A stretch of DNA of 36,271 nt from Actinomycetota bacterium (GTDB taxonomy: Bacteria; Actinomycetota; Actinomycetes; Streptosporangiales; Streptosporangiaceae). Position numbers and translations under genes: made by a program. Positions within the stretch are counted from its first letter, which is position 1, and each line of letters starts with the position of its first letter. Where the stretch lies: contig PMSU01000102.1 in assembly GCA_003168255.1 (NCBI GenBank), positions 1-36,271 on the forward strand, written 5' to 3'. Positions 1-7,171 of the stretch are shown piece by piece. Below the pieces are notes generated by a model. That model saw only the letters and a program-made list of their open reading frames with translations. It made no database searches and was not told where the DNA came from.

Positions 1-1
1 T

Positions 2-853
2 CCCGCGCCGGCCGTTCCCGCGTATGCCTACCCGGAGGGCGCGGCCCGCGCGCTCGGGCACGCCGCCAGGTACCACGCCTGGCGCGGCAGTCAGCAGGGG
101 CACGTTCCCGAGCTTGGCGGGGTGCGCGCACCGGACGCCCGAGCGCTGGTCGCCGCGTTCCTCGCGGCTAGCCCGGAGGGTGGCTGGCTGCCCGCGACGG
201 CAGTCAGCGACCTGCTGACCTGCTACGGGATCCCGCTGGTGCCTACCCGGTCGGCCGCGGACGAGCAGCAGGCCGTCGTGGCCGCCGCTGCCCTCGGTGG
301 CCCGGTTGTGCTCAAGGCGGTGGTAGCGGGCCTAGTGCACAAGAGCGACGCCGGTGCGGTCAAGCTCGACCTGCACGGCGCGGCCGAAGTCGGCGCCGCG
401 TTCGGCGAACTGGCGGCCACGTTCGGCCCGGGGCTGGGCGAAGTGCTCGTTCAGCCGATGCTCGCCGACGGCGTCGAGGTGCTTGTCTGCGTCGTGCAGG
501 AACCGGTATTCGGCCCGCTGGTGGTTTTCGGTCTCGGCGGCGTCGCCACGGAGGTACTCGGCGATCATGCCGCCAGGCTCACCCCGCTCACTGACACCGA
601 TGCGGACAGCCTGATCCATGAAGTGCACGCCGCCCCGCTCCTGCTCGGGTACCGCGGCAGGCCCGCCGTCGACACCCAGGCGCTGGCCGGAATCTTGCTG
701 CGCGTCTCCCGGCTCGCTGACGATCTTCCCGAGCTTGCCGAGCTTGACCTCAATCCGGTTATCGCCCGGCCGGACGGCGCGCACGTCGTGGACGCCCGGG
801 TACGGATCAGCCCGTCGCAGCCGCAGGACCCATTCCTGCGCCGGCTGCGCTAG
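2..853 (+). CDS. Acyl-CoA synthetase (ADP-forming), C-terminal ATP-grasp part, 5'-truncated by window
   Basis: The frame is open from base 2 and the visible part (283 residues) is the end of a larger protein whose start lies outside the window. The first residues (VPAYAYPEGAARALGHA) match the end of the CoA-ligase region that precedes the ATP-grasp domain in acetate-CoA ligase (ADP-forming) and Pat-type acyl-CoA synthetases. The ATP-grasp_5 domain follows, with PVVLKAVVAGLVHKSDAGAV (substrate/nucleotide loop), a GLGGVATE glycine loop and the ending LAELDLNPVIARPDG typical of the family. The reaction would be acyl-CoA + ADP + Pi to acid + CoA + ATP, a substrate-level ATP source. No GNAT domain follows the ATP-grasp domain; whether one lies at the N-terminus cannot be seen. 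The stress-protein genes downstream fit a role in energy-limited cells, which is inference. Confidence 0.85.
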   Translation, partial: PAPAVPAYAYPEGAARALGHAARYHAWRGSQQGHVPELGGVRAPDARALVAAFLAASPEGGWLPATAVSDLLTCYGIPLVPTRSAADEQQAVVAAAALGGPVVLKAVVAGLVHKSDAGAVKLDLHGAAEVGAAFGELAATFGPGLGEVLVQPMLADGVEVLVCVVQEPVFGPLVVFGLGGVATEVLGDHAARLTPLTDTDADSLIHEVHAAPLLLGYRGRPAVDTQALAGILLRVSRLADDLPELAELDLNPVIARPDGAHVVDARVRISPSQPQDPFLRRLR

Positions 854-883
854 ACGAAAACAACAAGGAGGAGACCGACAGAG

Positions 884-1166
884 ATGTCAGCGAGCACTAA
901 GAACGACGCGCCCCGCATCGTGGTCGGGGTGGATGGTTCTCCGTCGTCACAAGCAGCCCTCCGCTGGGCCGTCCGGCAGGCCGAGCTCACCGGCGGCAGC
1001 GTGGATGCCGTCCTCGCCTGGCAGATCCCGGCGGTGGCCGGCGGATATGGCTGAGGGCCCATGGCCATGGTGGCGGGCGCTGGCTTCGAGGACGGTGCAT
1101 TGCGTTCATCACGCGCACTGGCCAGCGCTGATCATGCGCGGCGAGCCCGCTCCGAAGGCGGCCTGA
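884..1166 (+). pseudogene. Universal stress protein, decayed by internal deletion
   Basis: An ATG with a good ribosome site (AAGGAGGAG) opens a normal USP N-terminus: MSASTKNDAPRIVVGVDGS, then SSQAALRWAVRQAELTGGSV. The frame stops at a TGA at 1052-1054 after 56 codons, right after the AWQIPAVAGGYG segment. In another frame, about 1092-1166, a USP C-terminus survives (HCVHHAHWPALIMRGE, ending KAA and stop). The middle of the fold, including the ATP-binding glycine motif, is absent, so the gene has lost about 80 codons. The closest relative in the window is the intact USP at 1948-2409, which shares the SSxxALRWAxRQAxLTG block. It lies 30 nt after the acyl-CoA synthetase and probably was co-transcribed with it. 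Confidence 0.8.
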
Positions 1167-1180
1167 CGAACTCAGGGACG

Positions 1181-1234
1181 GTCAGCCCGGTCAGCCCGGT
1201 CAGCCCGGTCAGCCCGGTCAGCCCGGTCAGCCCG
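1181..1234. repeat. Tandem repeat, 9 bp x 6
   Basis: Six exact copies of GTCAGCCCG run head to tail. The last copy contains the stop codon (TGA on the minus strand, 1227-1229) and last codons of the neighbouring USP, so that protein's C-terminus is set by the repeat array. Copy number is likely to vary between strains. Confidence 0.95.
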
Positions 1235-1694
1235 AATGATTGCCCCTGACCACGGTGACCGGGCAGAAGGCACCCGTCACGCAGTGAATGCTCACCGATC
1301 CGACCAGCATCCCGGTGAAGGCGCCGTGCCCGCTGCTGCCCACGACAAGCAGGTCAGCCTCTTTCGACTCGTCGATCAGTATCTGGGCTGGATGCCCGTA
1401 GCTGATCCGGGTATCGACATCGGCGCCCGGCCCGTCGGGGTAGACGTGCGCGATCGCCCCGTCCAGGGAGTCCTGCATCAGCTGCTCGGTCTCGGTCCTG
1501 ATAGCTCTGGGCGCCACGCCCACCGGCGGCTGGCCGGCCGCGGTCGGGTAATGCCAGGCCAGGACGGCCCGCACTGCCGCACCCGTCGCCGCGGCGTAGC
1601 GTGCCGCCCAGCCGAGCGCTGCTATTGACTGCGTGGAGCCGTCGACACCTACTACCACGAGCAGCCGCCCGTTTCCTTCGCTGGTCATCGTCAT
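1227..1694 (-). CDS. Universal stress protein (UspA family)
   Basis: A single USP domain of about 155 residues with the Rossmann-like start LLVVVGVDGSTQSIAALGWA and the ATP-binding motif GSSGHGAFTGMLVGSVS, the G-2X-G-9X-G(S/T) signature of nucleotide-binding USPs, near the C-terminus. It ends CPVTVVRGN, as usual. Such proteins are cytoplasmic, bind ATP and protect starved, hypoxic or stressed cells. The ATG at 1694 is preceded by GAGGCGG; the ATG at 1688 and the GTG at 1703 are alternatives. The stop codon lies inside the 9-bp tandem repeat. It is divergent from the USP at 1948, with a 250-nt intergenic region holding a minisatellite and palindromes. Confidence 0.92.
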   Translation of the reverse strand: MTMTSEGNGRLLVVVGVDGSTQSIAALGWAARYAAATGAAVRAVLAWHYPTAAGQPPVGVAPRAIRTETEQLMQDSLDGAIAHVYPDGPGADVDTRISYGHPAQILIDESKEADLLVVGSSGHGAFTGMLVGSVSIHCVTGAFCPVTVVRGNHSG

Positions 1695-1725
1695 CCGCCT
1701 CACTGTTTCTGCGGCATCCCGGGCC

Positions 1726-1779
1726 GCCGCGCCACTGCGCGCCGCGCCACTGCGCGCCGCGCCACTGCGCGCCGCGCCG
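1726..1779. repeat. Tandem repeat, 15 bp x 3.6
   Basis: Three exact copies of GCCGCGCCACTGCGC followed by a 9-base partial copy, in the divergent promoter region between two USP genes. No coding role is seen. Confidence 0.9.
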
Positions 1780-1790
1780 TCAGCCGCGAA

Positions 1791-1805
1791 CCGGGGTTTC
1801 CCCGG
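1791..1805. promoter_or_regulatory. 15-bp palindrome, possible operator
   Basis: CCGGGG-TTT-CCCCGG is a perfect inverted repeat about 100 nt upstream of the minus-strand USP start and 140 nt upstream of the plus-strand one. It may be a regulator site or a hairpin. No protein can be assigned. Confidence 0.35.
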
Positions 1806-1860
1806 ACAGACTCAATGGTCTCGCGCTTGGCTGGGCGCGTGCCGTTCGGACTCCTGATCT

Positions 1861-1874
1861 GGGACTTAAGCCCC
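1861..1874 (+). promoter_or_regulatory. DosR/DevR-like box upstream of USP gene
   Basis: GGGACTTAAGCCCC matches 13 of 14 positions of the core of the mycobacterial dormancy-regulator consensus (GGGACTWWAGTCCC). It is 74 nt upstream of the USP start at 1948, a normal distance for an activator site. USPs are classic members of DosR-type hypoxia regulons. No dosR/dosS gene is in the window. Confidence 0.6.
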
Positions 1875-1947
1875 TGCCCGCGCTCACCGTCACCGGCGCA
1901 CTCTGCTGGGGGACGAATCAACCGGTAGCAAGATCGAGGAGCAGCAG

Positions 1948-2409
1948 ATGTCAGCACAGCAGCACGCCAAGGATCCCCGCATCGTGGCGGGCGTCGACGG
2001 CTCGGATTCATCCATCGGCGCTCTGCGCTGGGCCATCCGGCAAGCCGGACTTACCGGCGCGGCGGTGGATGCCGTGGCCGCGTGGCACTATCCGGTCGCT
2101 ACCGGCGGCTACGGATGGGCGCCGATGAGCATCGAACAGGGCTACGACTTCAAGGAGATCGCCGAGAAGACCCTCGCCGACGCGATCAGCAACACCCTCG
2201 ACCCGGGCAGCGACGTCCGCGTCCGGACCCAGGTCGTCGAGGGCAATCCCGCCCAGGTGCTCCTTGAGGCCTCGGCCGGCGCCGACCTGCTGGTGGTGGG
2301 CAGCCGCGGACATGGCGGATTCGCCGAAGCGCTGCTCGGCTCGGTGAGCCAGCACTGTGTTCATCACGCGACCTGCCCCGTGGTCGTGATCCGCGGACAG
2401 GACTTGTGA
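1948..2409 (+). CDS. Universal stress protein (UspA family)
   Basis: A 153-residue single-domain USP. It opens with RIVAGVDGSDSSIGALRWAI and carries the nucleotide-binding motif GSRGHGGFAEALLGSVS near residues 117-133, then HCVHHATCPVVVIRG, the family's usual last strand. The ATG follows a GAGGAG ribosome site. A DosR-like box lies 74 nt upstream. It is the intact relative of the decayed gene at 884-1166. The expected role is cytoplasmic ATP-binding stress protection, probably induced by low oxygen or slow growth if the box is functional. Confidence 0.94.
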   Translation: MSAQQHAKDPRIVAGVDGSDSSIGALRWAIRQAGLTGAAVDAVAAWHYPVATGGYGWAPMSIEQGYDFKEIAEKTLADAISNTLDPGSDVRVRTQVVEGNPAQVLLEASAGADLLVVGSRGHGGFAEALLGSVSQHCVHHATCPVVVIRGQDL

Positions 2410-2419
2410 CCACGCATTC

Positions 2420-2436
2420 CAGGACCTATGGTCCTG
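2420..2436 (+). promoter_or_regulatory. Palindromic site upstream of doxX-like gene, DosR-box-like
   Basis: CAGGACC-TAT-GGTCCTG is a perfect 7-bp inverted repeat 78 nt before the GTG start at 2515. Its core AGGACCTATGGTCC agrees with 12 of 14 positions of the relaxed DosR motif GGGACYWWNGNCCC. Its placement is nearly the same as that of the site at 1861 relative to its gene, which supports shared regulation. Confidence 0.5.
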
Positions 2437-2514
2437 CCCGTTCCCGGACCGGAGCGGCAAGGTAATGGGAGAAGGCCGTTGCACTGCGACAGCCGAATAG
2501 GGAAAAGGGATGAC

Positions 2515-3150
2515 GTGGAAATGGAATCGTCTCGCGGCACAGTGACAGCGAGCGGCACGCTTGAGGCAGCCAGCGGAAATGTCCGGCTTGCTGACTGGTT
2601 TTACCGCTCGAAGGTCGCCAGCCTGCTGTGGCTCGTGGCCCGGCTGTGGCTGGGTTACGGATGGCTCAACGCCGGTTACCAGAAGCTATGGGGCAGCGAG
2701 AGCGCCGCATTCTGGAATGGCGGCGGTGCCGCAGTGAAAGGGTTCGCCGCTGCCGGGGTTGCCGGATCGAAGGCAGGCACGGGCGGTGCGTCCTACGGAT
2801 GGTTTGCGGCCTTCCTGCACGGCTTCGTCATCCCGAATGCATCATGGATAGCCAAGCTGGTAGCGCTGAGCGAGCTGGCCATCGGAGCACTGCTGATCTT
2901 GGGCCTGTTCACCGGAGCCGCTGCCTTCGCCGGCCTGGCGCTGAACCTCGTCTACATGTTCACCGGATCTGCGGGCGTGAACCCCGCCTACGCCATCGTC
3001 GCGGTGTTCTTGATCCTGGCCTGGCGCAATGCCGGCTACCTCGGCCTGGACCGGTTCGCGCTGCCCAAGGCGCGTGATCTGTTCCACCGCAGGTCCCCCA
3101 TGGTCAAGCCAGTGGTCCCCGCACGGCCAGCGGTGGCGCCGGTCCACTAA
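2515..3150 (+). CDS. DoxX/DoxD-like integral membrane protein
   Basis: A protein of about 211 residues with four predicted membrane segments: LLWLVARLWLGYGWLNAGYQ, a helix around AKLVALSELAIGALLILGL, one at TGAAAFAGLALNLVYMFTG, and NPAYAIVAVFLILAWRNAGY. The GYGWLNAGYQKLWG segment, the loop FLHGFVIPN, and SELAIGALLILGLFTG are typical of DoxX-family proteins related to the small subunit of thiosulfate:quinone oxidoreductase. In actinobacteria such proteins act in membrane-linked redox and oxidative-stress handling; the precise substrate is unknown. The GTG at 2515 is chosen because AAAGGG lies 5 nt upstream; ATG 2521 is an alternative. The basic C-tail (residues beyond 190) is likely cytoplasmic. 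Confidence 0.85.
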   Translation: MEMESSRGTVTASGTLEAASGNVRLADWFYRSKVASLLWLVARLWLGYGWLNAGYQKLWGSESAAFWNGGGAAVKGFAAAGVAGSKAGTGGASYGWFAAFLHGFVIPNASWIAKLVALSELAIGALLILGLFTGAAAFAGLALNLVYMFTGSAGVNPAYAIVAVFLILAWRNAGYLGLDRFALPKARDLFHRRSPMVKPVVPARPAVAPVH

Positions 3151-3162
3151 CGTGCCGCTGTC

Positions 3163-3200
3163 GTATGCCCGCTGGGAGAACGGTGACCCAGCGGGCATAC
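3163..3200. terminator. Bidirectional hairpin terminator
   Basis: A perfect 14-bp stem (GTATGCCCGCTGGG with its complement) and 10-nt loop lie between the convergent doxX-like gene and a USP gene, 12 nt after one stop and 8 nt before the other. There is no long T tract, as is common in high-GC actinobacteria. Confidence 0.8.
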
Positions 3201-3208
3201 CGGCATTC

Positions 3209-3643
3209 TTACCTGGTTCCTGGCACGGTAACCACGGGGCAGGCCGCGTGATGCACCACCTTGCTGCTGATAGAACCCATCATCAGCCGGGCGAACCCGC
3301 CAGCGCCACGCGAGCCCACCACGAGCAGATCGGCGTCGTTGGATGCGTCGATGAGTTCCTGGGCCGCGAAGCCGCTCACCGCGCGCACGGTGACCGATTC
3401 GGGCTGAGACTCACCGAGCTGGCTGGTGACCTTGGCCACTGCCTCCTCCGCGGCCTGACGCGCCTTCTCCTGCATAGGCTGGTCCGCCGGGTAGAGGATT
3501 GGATTGTTCCAGTAGCTGGCCGCGACCTCGTGCACAGTGAGGACGGTGAGCGCGGCATGCCGCACTGCCGCCTCCTTCATCGCCCATTGCAGAGCGCGCT
3601 CAGAGTTGTCCGACCCGTCAACGCCTACCGTGATTCCAGGCAT
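3209..3643 (-). CDS. Universal stress protein (UspA family)
   Basis: A 144-residue single USP domain that begins MPGITVGVDGSDNSERALQW and carries GSRGAGGFARLMMGSISSKV (the nucleotide-binding glycine motif) and the ending HHAACPVVTVPG. The helix MKEAAVRHAALTVLTVHEV follows the first strand as usual. It is preceded by AGGAGCA on the minus strand. It is convergent with the doxX-like gene, sharing a terminator, and divergent from arcA across a 247-nt spacer. I found no clear DosR-like box in that spacer. Confidence 0.94.
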   Translation of the reverse strand: MPGITVGVDGSDNSERALQWAMKEAAVRHAALTVLTVHEVAASYWNNPILYPADQPMQEKARQAAEEAVAKVTSQLGESQPESVTVRAVSGFAAQELIDASNDADLLVVGSRGAGGFARLMMGSISSKVVHHAACPVVTVPGTR

Positions 3644-3889
3644 TGCCTGCTCCTTCTGACTGAGGTCACAGCTGCTCCGGTCAACCGGAATGCTGAGTGC
3701 AGCCTTGCACCGATGCAGAGATTACCGCCAGTACCAAGCGGCACATAAGTGACGCCCTCGGTACCGGGTGTCCCGGGACGGGTAGGTTGTGCTGCGGGTC
3801 GCTGCGGGCACCGCCGACACCGGGGCCATCGCTCACCCAGGGCACCGCACGCCCAACGGCCCGCGCTGACGACGAAACCGGAGACTGCA

Positions 3890-5110
3890 ATGAGCTTCAA
3901 CGTCCAGTCAGAAGTGGGCCGGCTTCGCCAGGTCATCGTGCACCGGCCCGGCCTGGAGCTGTCCCGGCTGAGTCCGCAAAACGTCGGGGAGCTGCTGTTC
4001 GACGAGGTGATGTGGGCCAGGAGGGCGAAGGAGGAGCACGACATCTTCGCCGAGGCGCTCCGCGACAAGGGCGTGCAGGTCCACTACTTCGGGCAGCTGC
4101 TGGGCGAGACGCTCGACCTGCCCAACGGCCGGGCCTTCGTCCTGGACCGGGTCTGCACCCCGGAGATACTCGGCCCCAATCTTGTCGAGCCAGTGCGGAA
4201 AGTGTTCGATGACCTCGACGGCCCGGCGCTGGCGGAATTCCTCGTCGGCGGCGTGCTCAAGGCGGACCTGCATCCGGTCCGGACGCACAGCCTGACCTGG
4301 GACATGCTGCGAAAGGACGACTTCATCCTGCCCCCGCTGCCCAATCACCTTTTCCAGCGGGACAACTCCTGCTGGATCTACCAGGGCGTCTCGGTCAACA
4401 CGATGGCCAAGCCCGCCCGCCAGCGCGAGACGCTGCACAGCCGGGCCATCTACCGGTACCACCCGATGTTCGCGGCCGGCGACTTCACCAGGTACGACGG
4501 AGACGACGACGTCCATCACCTGCCGGCCACTGTCGAGGGCGGTGACGTTCACGTTCTGGGCAACGGTGCCGTGATGATCGGCATGGGCGAGCGGACCGCC
4601 CCGATGGCCGTGGAGATGCTCGCCCAGGCCCTGTTCCGCAGCGGCCAGATCCACACGGTGATAGCCATCGAGCTGCCAGTCACCCGGGCGATGATGCACC
4701 TCGACACGGTGATGACCATGGTCGACCGCGGCACGTTCGTGCTGTACCCCTACCTCGACCGGCAGCTCCGCTCGTGGACCGTGACCGACGGTGCTGGCGA
4801 CGGGGATCTCACGGTGTCCCGCAACCACAGCCTGTGGGACAAGCTCGCGGAGGTGCTGGACATCGACAAGGTGACCGTGCTGACCACCGACGAGGACATC
4901 AGGGCCGCGGAGCGCGAGCAATGGGACGACGGGAACAACTATTTTGCCGTCGCCCCTGGGGTCATCTTCGGTTACGAGCGCAACGAGGCCACCAACACCA
5001 TGCTCCGCGAGCACGGCATCGAGGTGGTGACAGTGGCCGGCAGTGAGCTGGGCCGGGGCCGCGGCGGACCACGCTGCATGACCTGCCCGATCGAGCGCGA
5101 TCCCGCCTGA
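3890..5110 (+). CDS. arcA: Arginine deiminase
   Basis: A 406-residue enzyme of the guanidino-group-modifying superfamily, converting L-arginine to citrulline and ammonia. Family marks in order: [18 protein letters not shown] at the N-terminus, [10 protein letters not shown] (substrate-binding region), [21 protein letters not shown] (catalytic His), and the end [18 protein letters not shown], where Cys396 is the expected nucleophile. Length is normal for ArcA. The ATG at 3890 follows GGAG by 7 nt; the frame is open for another 140 nt upstream but without a better start. No ornithine carbamoyltransferase, carbamate kinase or antiporter gene is next to it, so ATP formation would depend on genes elsewhere. 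It could also serve in acid resistance through ammonia. Confidence 0.96.
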   Translation: MSFNVQSEVGRLRQVIVHRPGLELSRLSPQNVGELLFDEVMWARRAKEEHDIFAEALRDKGVQVHYFGQLLGETLDLPNGRAFVLDRVCTPEILGPNLVEPVRKVFDDLDGPALAEFLVGGVLKADLHPVRTHSLTWDMLRKDDFILPPLPNHLFQRDNSCWIYQGVSVNTMAKPARQRETLHSRAIYRYHPMFAAGDFTRYDGDDDVHHLPATVEGGDVHVLGNGAVMIGMGERTAPMAVEMLAQALFRSGQIHTVIAIELPVTRAMMHLDTVMTMVDRGTFVLYPYLDRQLRSWTVTDGAGDGDLTVSRNHSLWDKLAEVLDIDKVTVLTTDEDIRAAEREQWDDGNNYFAVAPGVIFGYERNEATNTMLREHGIEVVTVAGSELGRGRGGPRCMTCPIERDPA

Positions 5111-5200
5111 GAACCCGCCCCCGTGTCCGGGCTGCCCCCCATTTTTTCCGAACGGCGCTGCCCGACTCCATCAGTCATGAGCTCCCCTCTCGGGGCCGGC

Positions 5201-5227
5201 TGTCACAACCGGCGGCGCTATCTCGTC
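5201..5227 (+). promoter_or_regulatory. ECF41-type sigma-factor promoter
   Basis: TGTCACA at 5201-5207 and CGTC at 5224-5227 are separated by exactly 16 bases, reproducing the TGTCACA-n16-CGTC motif described for ECF41 sigma factors. It is 50 nt upstream of the epimerase start. The sigma factor encoded two genes on has ECF41 hallmarks, so this is very likely its own target promoter. Confidence 0.85.
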
Positions 5228-5277
5228 TCAGAGCGCGGACCGGTCCGCGCCCGGCGGACCGGTGAAAGGAGCCTGAC

Positions 5278-6234
5278 ATGAGAGTCTTCGTCGCCGGAGC
5301 GGCCGGGGTGATCGGCCAGCAACTCCTGCCGCGACTAGCCGCCCGCGGGCATCAGGTGACCGCGTCGACCAGGAGCCCGGCCAAGGCGCAGCGGCTGCGC
5401 GCCCTCGGCGCCGAGCCGGTGGTGCTCGACGGCCTGGACGCCATGGCCGTCGGCGAGGCGGTAGCCAGGGCCGAGCCGGAAATCGTGATACACCAGATGA
5501 CCTCGCTCCGCGGAGCCTTCGACCTGCGCCGATTTGACGCGACGTTCGCCGTCACCAACCAGCTCCGGACCCGCGGTACCGATCACCTGCTCGCCGCGGC
5601 CGCGGCGGCCGGCGCCCGCCGGTTCATCGCGCAGAGCTACACCGGCTGGCCCAACATCCGCGAGGGCGGCCAGGTGAAGACCGAGGACGACCCGCTCGAC
5701 CCCAGCCCGCCGTCTGCCCAGCGGGGCAGCCTGGCCGCGATCAGCTACCTGGAACGGGTGGTCACCGGGGCGGCACAGCTGGACGGGATCGTGCTGAGGT
5801 ACGGCGGCTTCTACGGGCCTGGCGCCTCGGACGAGATGGTCGAGATGGTCCGCAAGCGGAAGTTCCCTGTCGTCGGGAACGGGGCAGGCATCTGGTCGTT
5901 CCTGCACATCAGCGACGCCGCGGCGGCGACCGTATGCGCGCTGGAGCGCGGCGCGCCAGGCGTCTATAACGTGGTCGACGACGAGCCAGCTAGCGTTGCG
6001 GAGTGGCTGCCGTTCCTGGCGCAGGCGATAGGCGCGAAGGCGCCCTACCGGGTGCCGCGGTGGATCGGGCGGCTGGCGGCCGGCCAGCCGGGGGTGTCCA
6101 TGATGACGCAGATCCGGGGCTCGTCGAACGCCAAGGCGAAGCGGGAACTCGGCTGGCTGCCCGCTTGGCCGAGCTGGCGGCAAGGCTTCGGTGACGGGCT
6201 CGACGCCGCGCTGCCGCTGCCGGTGACCGGCTAG
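5278..6234 (+). CDS. NAD(P)-dependent epimerase/dehydratase (extended SDR), ECF41-associated
   Basis: A 318-residue extended short-chain dehydrogenase. The nucleotide-binding loop is GAAGVIGQQLLPRLAARGH at residues 7-25. QMTSLRG and AQSYTGWPN follow, then SYLERVVTGA, where the usual YxxxK reads YLERV and lacks the lysine. The substrate part has LRYGGFYGPGA and GIWSFLHISDAA, conserved in this family. It starts after GAAAGGAG. Epimerases are one of the three partner types (with carboxymuconolactone decarboxylases and oxidoreductases) found beside ECF41 sigma factors. It lies 16 nt ahead of the sigma gene and downstream of its promoter motif. The substrate is unknown. Confidence 0.9.
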   Translation: MRVFVAGAAGVIGQQLLPRLAARGHQVTASTRSPAKAQRLRALGAEPVVLDGLDAMAVGEAVARAEPEIVIHQMTSLRGAFDLRRFDATFAVTNQLRTRGTDHLLAAAAAAGARRFIAQSYTGWPNIREGGQVKTEDDPLDPSPPSAQRGSLAAISYLERVVTGAAQLDGIVLRYGGFYGPGASDEMVEMVRKRKFPVVGNGAGIWSFLHISDAAAATVCALERGAPGVYNVVDDEPASVAEWLPFLAQAIGAKAPYRVPRWIGRLAAGQPGVSMMTQIRGSSNAKAKRELGWLPAWPSWRQGFGDGLDAALPLPVTG

Positions 6235-6250
6235 CGGCGAAGGACTCAAC

Positions 6251-7171
6251 GTGCAGACAGCCGAGATCTACGAGCCGCTCCGGCCGCTGCTGTTCTCGAT
6301 CGCCTACCGGATGCTCGGCACGGTCAGCGATGCGCAGGACATCGTGCAGGAGGCCTTCCTGCGCTTTCACCGCGCGGCGGCCGGGCCGGACGGGATCGAC
6401 TCGCCGAAGGCATTCCTGTCCGCGGTGACCACCCGGCTGTGCATCGACCACCTCAGGTCGGCGCGGGTAAGGCGGGAGTCGTACGTGGGGGAGTGGCTGC
6501 CGGAGCCGTTGCTGACCGATATCACGGTGCCGGACCCTGCCGCTGCGGCCGAGCAGGCCGACTCGCTGTCCATGGCGTTCCTGCTGCTGCTTGAGCGGCT
6601 GACCCCGGTCGAGCGCGCGGTGTTCCTGCTGCACGACGTCTTTGGCTATGACTACGGCGAGATCGCCGGCATCGTCGCCAAGAGCCAGGACAACTGCCGT
6701 CAGCTGGCACTGCGCGCCCGCCGCCATGTCGGCGAGCACCGGCCCCGCTTCGAGGCCTCCCGCAGCAAGCGCGAGGAGCTGGCCAGCCAGTTCTTCCGCG
6801 CCGTCGGCAACGGTGACATGGCCGGGCTGGTCGCGATGCTCGCCGAGGATGTCATCGTCTACGGCGACGGCGGCGGGACCAGCCCGTCGTGGCCACGGCC
6901 CATCACCGGGCGCGACAACGTAAGCCGCCTGCTGCTCAGCCTCGGCGAGCTGATGCGGCAGGTCGCGGCGGCGATCCGGCAGACCGAGATCAACGGGCAG
7001 CCCGGGGCCATGATCCTCGACCCGGGCGGCAACCTGATCAACGTCTTCGTTCTCGACATCGCCGACGGTCAGGTGCGCACCGTCCGGTCGGTGATCAACC
7101 CGGAGAAGCTGCGTCACATCGGCCCGCTGGCCGATATACCGGGCCTGCGTCGCCAGCTCCGCCCGAGGTAG
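6251..7171 (+). CDS. sigJ: ECF41-group RNA polymerase sigma factor (SigJ type) with SnoaL-like C-terminal domain
   Basis: A 306-residue sigma factor with a GTG start after GAAGGAC. Sigma region 2 is at residues 5-75 (RPLLFSIAYRMLGTVSDAQD, then IVQEAFLRFHRA). The linker holds WLPEPL and region 4 is near residues 110-160 (LTPVERAVFLLHDVFGYDYG). The NTF2/SnoaL-like extension at about 175-295 carries DGGG and NPEKL. WLPEP, DGGG and NPDKL-like motifs are hallmarks of ECF41 factors, where the fused domain regulates activity in place of a classic anti-sigma factor. It forms an operon with the upstream epimerase and is probably self-activated from the promoter at 5201. Its stop codon directly abuts that of the convergent MreB-like gene, with no base between. 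Confidence 0.95.
   Translation: MQTAEIYEPLRPLLFSIAYRMLGTVSDAQDIVQEAFLRFHRAAAGPDGIDSPKAFLSAVTTRLCIDHLRSARVRRESYVGEWLPEPLLTDITVPDPAAAAEQADSLSMAFLLLLERLTPVERAVFLLHDVFGYDYGEIAGIVAKSQDNCRQLALRARRHVGEHRPRFEASRSKREELASQFFRAVGNGDMAGLVAMLAEDVIVYGDGGGTSPSWPRPITGRDNVSRLLLSLGELMRQVAAAIRQTEINGQPGAMILDPGGNLINVFVLDIADGQVRTVRSVINPEKLRHIGPLADIPGLRRQLRPR

Noticed and set aside
822..840. CGCAGGA-CCCAT-TCCTGCG palindrome before the decayed USP
   Set aside because: It lies within the acyl-CoA synthetase coding region and fits the DosR motif poorly; not enough to call a site.
1181..1779. Short tandem arrays considered as CRISPR
   Set aside because: Units are 9 and 15 bp with no spacers, and no cas gene is present.
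3643..3890. Search for a DosR-like box between the USP and arcA, including GTCCCGGGAC at 3770
   Set aside because: The 10-bp palindrome has the wrong spacing and no other site reaches the motif; no call made.
3908..5014. A 368-codon minus-strand frame
   Set aside because: It lies fully opposite arcA, whose motifs are complete; a high-GC shadow frame.
5990..7117. A 375-codon minus-strand frame
   Set aside because: Antisense to the epimerase and sigma-factor genes; no recognisable domain.
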